This document shows, in pieces, positions 58,832 to 64,000 of a stretch of 64,000 nucleotides of DNA. The first letter of the stretch is position 1. Each line of letters starts with the position of its first letter. The stretch is from Elioraea sp. (GTDB taxonomy: Bacteria > Pseudomonadota > Alphaproteobacteria > Acetobacterales > Acetobacteraceae). The translations under genes were made by a program, and so were the position numbers. The stretch is from contig NZ_JALHPR010000008.1 of the NCBI RefSeq assembly GCF_022842375.1, positions 1 to 64,000 on the forward strand. Reading direction: 5' to 3'. The notes below the pieces were generated by a model. That model saw nothing but the letters and a program-made list of their open reading frames with translations. It had not been told where the DNA came from and made no database searches.

Positions 58832-59684
58832 GGCCCGCCCCCCCCGTCAGCCGACCCAGCATCGCATAGACCGCAAGCGTGACCACGAGCAGCACTGTGG
58901 CGAGTGCTGCGGCGAAGTTCCAGTCGAGGAACTCGCGGACCTGCTGTTCGATGAGCATGGAGATCATCATTACCCGCCCGCCGCCGAGCAGCGCCGGCGT
59001 GATGAAGAAGCCGAGCGTGATGACGAAGACGAGGGCGCAGCCTGCGAACACGCCAGGCAGCGAAAGCGGCAGCGTGATGCGCGCGAAGGCACGCCAGGCC
59101 GGCGCGCCGAGCCCTTCCGCGGCGCGACGGAGGTCGGGGTCGATGCGCAGGAGTGCCGCGTAGATCGGGATGACCATGTAGGGCAGCATCACGTGTACGA
59201 TGCCGATGAGCACGCCGAGGCGGTTGTGCAGCAATGGGAGCGGCGCGTCGATCCAGCCGAGGTCACGCAGCGCACGGTTGATCACGCCGCTCCGGCCGAG
59301 CAGCACCATCCACGCATAGGTGCGCACGAGGACGGAAGTCCAGAACGGCAGCAGCAGGAAGAACATCCCGAGGATGAAGCCGAACCTGCTCGTCTGCACG
59401 AGCCACATCGCCACAGGGTAGGCGAGCAGGAGGCAGATCACGGTGACGATCAGCCCGATCTCGATGCTCTCCCACAGCACCGTGACATAGAGCACGTCGA
59501 GCGCCGCCTTCTCGAACTGCACCAGCGTGCCATCGGCGACCGACATCGACAGCAGCCGCAGCAGCGGCCACACGAAGAGGACGCCGATCACCAGCAGCGC
59601 CGGCGTGGCGAGCAGAAGCAGCGTGCGCTCGCGCGCCCGCACGGGGTCCGGGCGGACCGATGTGGCGACCCTAGCGGCCGGCAT
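58818..59684 (-). CDS. ABC importer permease (PotB type)
   Basis: A 288-residue permease. TLLLLATPALLVIGVLFVWP is the first helix, the loop RRAAEGLGAPAWRAFARITL is the EAA motif, and GCALVFVITLGFFITPALLG is characteristic. It shares a 14-nt start-stop overlap with the ATPase gene on one side and with the PotC-type gene on the other. Confidence 0.9.
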   Translation of the reverse strand: MPAARVATSVRPDPVRARERTLLLLATPALLVIGVLFVWPLLRLLSMSVADGTLVQFEKAALDVLYVTVLWESIEIGLIVTVICLLLAYPVAMWLVQTSRFGFILGMFFLLLPFWTSVLVRTYAWMVLLGRSGVINRALRDLGWIDAPLPLLHNRLGVLIGIVHVMLPYMVIPIYAALLRIDPDLRRAAEGLGAPAWRAFARITLPLSLPGVFAGCALVFVITLGFFITPALLGGGRVMMISMLIEQQVREFLDWNFAAALATVLLVVTLAVYAMLGRLTGGAGHAGR

Positions 59685-60738
59685 CGGCGATCACATGGAC
59701 ATCCTCCGGCGCGAAGCCGATCGGCACATCATCGCCTTCCGCCAGCGGGAATGGCTCAGACGGGCGGAGCGGCAACCGCGCAAGGAGCTCCAGCCCCGTG
59801 CCGAGGCGCAGCCGCAGCTTCACCGAGAGCCCGAGGAATACGGTTTCGATGATGGTTCCCGTCGTGCGGTTGGCAAGTCCGGCTGCCGGCGCGCCGATGC
59901 GCAGCGCCTCGGGGCGCACGAGCAGCGTCGCCCTCGCCCCGGGCGCGCCGGCCGGGGCAATGAGCGTGACGGTGCCGAACCCGGCCGCCTCAGCCTCGGC
60001 GCCGCTTCGCGCGACGCCGTCGAGCAGGTTCGATTCGCCCACGAAATCCGCGACGAAGCGCGTTCCGGGCCTCGCATACACGTCGTCGGGCAATCCAATC
60101 TGCTCGATCCGACCGGCACTCATCACCGCGATCCTGTCCGACAGGATCAGCGCCTCCTCCTGGTCATGCGTGATGAAAAGCGTGGTGAGCTTGAGCCGTC
60201 GCTGCAGCCGGCGAACCTCGAGCTGCATCGCCTCCCGCAGCTTGCGGTCAAGCGCGCCGAACGGCTCATCGAGCAACAGCAGGCGCGGTTTGAATACGAT
60301 GGCCCTGGCAAGCGCGACGCGCTGTTGCTGCCCGCCCGAGAGCTGCCGCGGCAGCCTGTGGCCATACTCTGCGAGTTCGACCAGCGCGAGCGCCTCGGCC
60401 ACCCGCCGCTCGCGCTCCGGCTTCGCCAGCCGCCGCATCTCGAGCGGGAACGCCACGTTCTGCGCCACCGTCATGTGAGGAAACAGCGCATAGTTCTGAA
60501 ACACCATCCCGACATCGCGCGACCGCGGCGGTGCCACGGTGACATCGCTGTTGCCGAGATGCACCGTTCCCTCATCGGGGAACTCGAAGCCCGCGACGAT
60601 CTTGAGCAGCGTCGTCTTGCCCGACCCCGACGGGCCGAGGATGGTGAGAAGCTCACCCTCGGCCACGTCGAGATCGATGCCGGCGAGCGCCGTGACGGTA
60701 CCAAAACGTCGCACCACGCCCCTGAGAGTCAGGTCCAC
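59671..60738 (-). CDS. ABC importer ATPase (PotA type)
   Basis: A 355-residue ATPase. Walker A LGPSGSGKTTLLKIVAG, Q loop VFQNYALFPHMTVAQN, signature LSGGQQQRVALARAI, Walker B LLLLDEPFGALDRKL, H loop FITHDQEEAL. A TOBE-type domain makes up the last about 90 residues. A GTG start at 60738 is chosen: GGAGGG is 6 nt upstream and the protein then begins VDLTLRGVVRRFG, right for the family. The SBP gene ends 31 nt before it. Confidence 0.93.
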   Translation of the reverse strand: MDLTLRGVVRRFGTVTALAGIDLDVAEGELLTILGPSGSGKTTLLKIVAGFEFPDEGTVHLGNSDVTVAPPRSRDVGMVFQNYALFPHMTVAQNVAFPLEMRRLAKPERERRVAEALALVELAEYGHRLPRQLSGGQQQRVALARAIVFKPRLLLLDEPFGALDRKLREAMQLEVRRLQRRLKLTTLFITHDQEEALILSDRIAVMSAGRIEQIGLPDDVYARPGTRFVADFVGESNLLDGVARSGAEAEAAGFGTVTLIAPAGAPGARATLLVRPEALRIGAPAAGLANRTTGTIIETVFLGLSVKLRLRLGTGLELLARLPLRPSEPFPLAEGDDVPIGFAPEDVHVIADAGR

Positions 60739-60769
60739 GCCCGACCCTCCAGCTTCTCGATCGATCGCA

Positions 60770-61828
60770 TCATCCGCGACGCAGCATCCAGCGGTTCCAC
60801 GCCTCCTGGGCGCGCTGGCCGTTGTCCGTCCACCAGTCGACACCGAGCCAGAACTGCTTCTCGAGGTTTGCAGGCGTGGTCGGCAGGTGCGGCTTCACCG
60901 ACTCCTCGACGAAATTCAGCGTGTCGGGGTGCAGGCCGGGATAGGCAAGCTCGGTTGCGTACACGGCCTGGAGCTGCGGCGTCGTCATCACCTGCAGGAA
61001 CTGGTTGGCCCAATGCGTATGTCGGGCGCCACGGGGAATGCCGAATGCGTTCTGCTTGGCACAGCCGCCCTGCCACTCGACGGCGACGGGGGCACCTCGG
61101 CGGGCGATGTCGTAGAAGCGGCCATTCCAACCCGAGGCGAGCACCACCTCGCGGTCAACGAGCAGCTGCGCGGGCTGTGCGCCCGTCGTCCACCACACCG
61201 TCACGTGCTGGCGGAGCTGGTCGAGCTTGGCGAAGGCGCGGTCCATGTCGATGGGGTAGATCTTGTCCATCGCAACGCCGTCGGCGAGCAGGGCGAATTC
61301 GAGGTTGTCGACGGGGTGGTTGCGCAGCGACCGGGGGCCGGGGAAACGCCGCACATCCCAGAACTCGGCCCAGCCCTTCGGGTGGGTGCCGTTCGGGAAC
61401 ACATCGGTGCGGAAGGCCATCACGGTCGAGTAGACCGAAGATGGGAAGATGTGGCTGTCCCGCACCGCCGCCGGATAGCGGGACAGGTCGATGATGGAGA
61501 GATCGAGCGGCTCGAGCAGGTTCATCTGCTTGGCACGCACGAAATCCTGCCCGCCGAGCTCCGTCACCGTCCATTCGACGTTGCCGCTCTCGACCATCGC
61601 GCGGAGCTTGCCGAAATCGACCGGCGACGTATCGACCACGCGGATGCCGTGGCGCTTCTCGAACTCGGCGTTGTAGGTCCGGCGGAACAAGTTCGCCATG
61701 GCCCCGCCCGAGGCGTTGACGACGATCCTGTCGGGCTTCGCCACCGCACCTTGGGCGATCGCGGGAAGCGGAAGCGCTGCCGCGAGGCCTGCGCCGAGTG
61801 CAGCCCGTCGTGTTATGCGGAATGTCAT
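60770..61828 (-). CDS. ABC importer substrate-binding protein (PotD type)
   Basis: A 352-residue periplasmic protein with a twin-arginine-like signal (FRITRRAALGAGLAAALPLP ... AIAQ). VVNASGGAMANLFRRTYNAE and SSVYSTVMAFRTDVFP are typical of PotD/putrescine-type binding proteins, as is VLASGWNGRFYDIARRGAPV. ATG 61828 has GGGAGAG upstream; the longer frame to 61921 adds unrelated Arg-rich residues. Likely ligand: a polyamine or another amine, supported by the oxidoreductase at the end of the operon. Confidence 0.9.
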   Translation of the reverse strand: MTFRITRRAALGAGLAAALPLPAIAQGAVAKPDRIVVNASGGAMANLFRRTYNAEFEKRHGIRVVDTSPVDFGKLRAMVESGNVEWTVTELGGQDFVRAKQMNLLEPLDLSIIDLSRYPAAVRDSHIFPSSVYSTVMAFRTDVFPNGTHPKGWAEFWDVRRFPGPRSLRNHPVDNLEFALLADGVAMDKIYPIDMDRAFAKLDQLRQHVTVWWTTGAQPAQLLVDREVVLASGWNGRFYDIARRGAPVAVEWQGGCAKQNAFGIPRGARHTHWANQFLQVMTTPQLQAVYATELAYPGLHPDTLNFVEESVKPHLPTTPANLEKQFWLGVDWWTDNGQRAQEAWNRWMLRRG

Positions 61829-61874
61829 CGATGCTCTCCCTCTGCTGGTCGTTGTTCTTGGCGGGCGCGCGGCA

Positions 61875-62681
61875 TCACGCACCCTCGCCGCGACGGTACA
61901 TGAACCCACCCTCGAGCGCATCGCCCCCTTCGGCTAGGCCCATGCGCTGGAGGCGGTAGAGATGTTTCGTCATCGCGATGGCATCAGCGCGCGAGAGGTC
62001 CTGCGCGCGGTATGACACCTCCATCTCCACGCGCACCGCCTCGGGCGGGTGACGGCAGATGCGCTCGGCGATGCCCAGCGCCTCGTCCATGAGCAGCCCG
62101 GGCGGGACCACGCGATTGACGAGGAAGGCACGCTCGGCTTCCTCCGCGGTCAGAGGCTCCCCGGTCAGCAGCATCCACATCGCCACGGTCGGCGGGATGT
62201 GCCGCAGCAGCCGCGTCGAGCCGCCGGCCCCCCCCATGCCATAGGCGATCTCGGGAAAGCCGAAGCGCGCCGTGGTGGCGGCGATGCGGATGTCGGTGAG
62301 CGCCAGCAGATAGATCAGCCCCATGCCGACACACCAGCCATGCACAGCGCCAATGATCGGCTTGAACCTCTCCATGGCCAGGACGTCACGCGACCACGAG
62401 AAATCATGCGGCGCATCGCGTTCCGTCGCGTGCGGCCAGAGATGGTCGCGAAGCTGCTCGCGCGGCGTCGCGTCACGCCGCGGCGTCTTGATGTCGTCGC
62501 CGGCGGAGAAGGCACGCTCGCCCGCGCCGGTGAGGATGCCGCAGCGGATGGCAGGGTCACGCAGGAAGGCGGTGAGTGCTGCGTGCAGTTCCTTGTGCAT
62601 CGAGGGCGTGGTGGGGTTCACCGCGCCGTTCTCGATGGTGAAGATGCCGACAGCGCCTTCGGTTCGGTAATGGATCGGCAT
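61875..62681 (-). CDS. enoyl-CoA hydratase/isomerase (crotonase) family protein
   Basis: A 268-residue crotonase-fold protein. ILTGAGERAFSAGDDIKTPR is the oxyanion block, GAVHGWCVGMGLIYLLALTD and FGFPEIAYGMGGAGGSTRLL cover the active site. The second catalytic Glu (FPEIAYG) is present, but the first position is not acidic. It starts 4 nt after the acyl-CoA ligase stop, so the ligase probably makes the thioester this enzyme uses. Confidence 0.9.
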   Translation of the reverse strand: MPIHYRTEGAVGIFTIENGAVNPTTPSMHKELHAALTAFLRDPAIRCGILTGAGERAFSAGDDIKTPRRDATPREQLRDHLWPHATERDAPHDFSWSRDVLAMERFKPIIGAVHGWCVGMGLIYLLALTDIRIAATTARFGFPEIAYGMGGAGGSTRLLRHIPPTVAMWMLLTGEPLTAEEAERAFLVNRVVPPGLLMDEALGIAERICRHPPEAVRVEMEVSYRAQDLSRADAIAMTKHLYRLQRMGLAEGGDALEGGFMYRRGEGA

Positions 62682-62685
62682 CGCC

Positions 62686-64000
62686 TCAGCCCTCCGCCAT
62701 GGCCAGCCGGTCGGTCGCGCCCTCGCGAAGGTCGGCCCGCTCGGCCACCAGGAGATGCTTGGCGACCTTCTGGGACGGCGTCTTCGGCAGGCTTGCGCGG
62801 TACTCGAGGAAGCGCGGCACCTTGAAGCGGGCGAGCCGCAGGCCGCAGTGCGCGAACACCGCCTCGGGCGGCAGGTCGGCCGGTGTGAGGCCGGGCTTCA
62901 GCACCAGGCAGGCCTTCACCTCCTGGCCGCGATCAGCGTCGGGCACGCCGATCACCGCTGCCTCCTCGACGGCTTCGAGCGCAAGCAGCGCTGCCTCGAC
63001 CTCGCGCGCGGCGATGTTCTCGCCGGAGCGGCGGATCATGTCCTTCACGCGGCCAACGATGAAGTGGAAGCCGCGCTCATCCCGCCGGAACAGATCGCCG
63101 GTCCTGAACCAGCCATCGCCCGGGAATGAGGAGGCGTTCGCCTCCGGCTTGTTCCAGTAGCCCTGGAGAATTCCAGGACCGCGGATCCAGAGCTCGCCCA
63201 CCTCACCCGCGCCGAGTTCACGGCCCTCCCCATCGCGGATCGACGCCTCGCGGAACGGCGAGGGAAGGCCGCACGTGCCGCTGCCCACCATGTCGACCGC
63301 CTCTGGCGGTGTCATCAGGCCGGAGCCGATTTCGGTCATGCCGAAGCTTTCGCGCGCGATGCACCCGAATCGACGCTCAAGTGCGACGTGCATGTCGGAC
63401 CTCAGCCCGAAGATGGAAACGCGCTTGAGCGGCGTCTCGGCATCGTCTGGCCTTGCGGGTTGCTTCAGCACGATCTGGGGAAAGATGCAGTACTCGACAC
63501 CCTCGCGCCTGATCCAGTCGAGGAAGCGCGTGGCGGATGGTTTCGGCGCCACCACCAGCCGTCCACCGAGGGTCATCGCCATCAGCAGGTGCCACTGCGG
63601 GTCCATGTAATAGAAGGGCTGGGCAGCGAGCATCACGCGCACATCGCCCGCCCGCCCGGCAGCGACGCGCGCGAGCGTCAGCCAGTAGCGGTGGCTGAGC
63701 ATGCAGCCCTTCGGGAAGCCAGTAGTTCCGGAGGTGTATTGAAGATTGATCAGGTCGTCGAGCGCCGGTGCCGGCCCCGGCACGTCTCCGTCCGCGCCCA
63801 GCAGGCTCTCCCAGGTGCGCATGCCCTCGGGCGGCCGGCCGAGCACATGGACCGACTCCCGCGCAACGATGGGCCGTTCCGCGAGGAGATCGAGCACCAC
63901 CGGCAGACAGGCTTCGTCGACCACCAGGTGGGCGGCCCCGCCATCGCCGAGCACGTAGGCGAGTTCGGTCGCCGTGTAGCCGGTGTTGACCGGGATCATC
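62686..64000 (-). CDS. AMP-forming acyl-CoA ligase, partial at right edge
   Basis: The C-terminal 437 residues of an ANL-superfamily acyl-CoA ligase; the start lies beyond the window. The P-loop LQYTSGTTGFPKGCMLSH, FGMTEIGSGLMTPPEAVDMV, GWFRTGDLF, VGRVKDMIRRSGENIAAREV and the C-terminal lysine region TPSQKVAKHLL are intact. It parallels the ligase at 35619 throughout, including the GSGTCGLPSPFREA segment. It is the most upstream gene visible in the leftward operon that ends with the PuuB-like oxidoreductase. Confidence 0.92.
   Translation of the reverse strand, partial: MIPVNTGYTATELAYVLGDGGAAHLVVDEACLPVVLDLLAERPIVARESVHVLGRPPEGMRTWESLLGADGDVPGPAPALDDLINLQYTSGTTGFPKGCMLSHRYWLTLARVAAGRAGDVRVMLAAQPFYYMDPQWHLLMAMTLGGRLVVAPKPSATRFLDWIRREGVEYCIFPQIVLKQPARPDDAETPLKRVSIFGLRSDMHVALERRFGCIARESFGMTEIGSGLMTPPEAVDMVGSGTCGLPSPFREASIRDGEGRELGAGEVGELWIRGPGILQGYWNKPEANASSFPGDGWFRTGDLFRRDERGFHFIVGRVKDMIRRSGENIAAREVEAALLALEAVEEAAVIGVPDADRGQEVKACLVLKPGLTPADLPPEAVFAHCGLRLARFKVPRFLEYRASLPKTPSQKVAKHLLVAERADLREGATDRLAMAEG

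Noticed and set aside
1-64000. CRISPR arrays, tRNA or rRNA genes, insertion sequences, prophage genes
   Set aside because: No regularly spaced repeats, no transposase or integrase motifs and no recognisable structural RNA sequence were seen.

Overview
The window is about two-thirds G+C, with dense gene packing, frequent ATGA/GTGA stop-start overlaps and many GTG or TTG starts behind clear Shine-Dalgarno sequences. It carries a ribbon-helix-helix regulator beside a PHB-depolymerase-family esterase, and large numbers of ABC importers, Bug-type binding proteins, amidohydrolases and CoA-dependent catabolic enzymes. This suggests an alphaproteobacterial chromosome, most likely Rhodospirillales/Acetobacteraceae-like. 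That placement is inferred from gene content only. I saw no rRNA, tRNA, CRISPR array or insertion sequence.

Layout. 0.1-5.2 kb: glycerol dehydrogenase, an amidase, and a stretch of gene remnants (tctA 3' part, lysR internal part, a short pta piece) around intact VOC and acetate kinase genes. 5.4-7.2 kb: an RHH regulator with a dyad upstream, then a PHB-type esterase. 7.3-13.1 kb: an amidohydrolase divergent from a carbohydrate-type ABC importer (SBP, two permeases, ATPase). 13.1-22.7 kb: Dpp-type permeases, two family-5 binding proteins and three TRZ/ATZ-type amidohydrolases, with no dedicated ATPase. 22.7-28.2 kb: two tandem amidase-signature proteins (one lacking the catalytic lysine), a Bug/TctC protein and a convergent gamma-glutamyltransferase. 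28.2-35.6 kb: a Gre-like factor and an IclR regulator, divergent from an operon of enoyl-CoA hydratase-like, SucC/SucD-like and HcnA/B/C-like genes.

35.6-43.9 kb: an acyl-CoA ligase, a Rossmann protein, a second hydratase-like gene, an iron-type ABC importer and a PaaI-type thioesterase. 44.4 kb: a nucleoside deaminase. 45.1-51.3 kb: the most unusual locus, three overlapping or closely spaced genes. The first encodes an intact patatin phospholipase domain fused to a long helical segment interrupted by a strongly hydrophobic stretch, an architecture like ClyA/HBL/xenorhabdolysin alpha-pore-forming toxins. The second is an 805-residue helical protein with its own hydrophobic segments and a beta-like C-terminus. 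The third is a secreted helical protein. I read this as a candidate undescribed multi-component pore-forming/lipase system. 51.4-56.6 kb: class III aminotransferase, family-5 binding protein, dimethylformamidase-like large subunit. 56.7-64.0 kb: one leftward operon (acyl-CoA ligase, hydratase-like protein, PotD/A/B/C-type importer, FAD amine oxidoreductase).

Apart from the toxin-like locus, the genes fit scavenging of amides, amines and organic acids: importers bring in small nitrogenous compounds, amidases and amidohydrolases cleave them, FAD oxidoreductases and an aminotransferase remove the amine, and acyl-CoA ligases with crotonase-fold enzymes channel the carbon skeletons into CoA-linked degradation.
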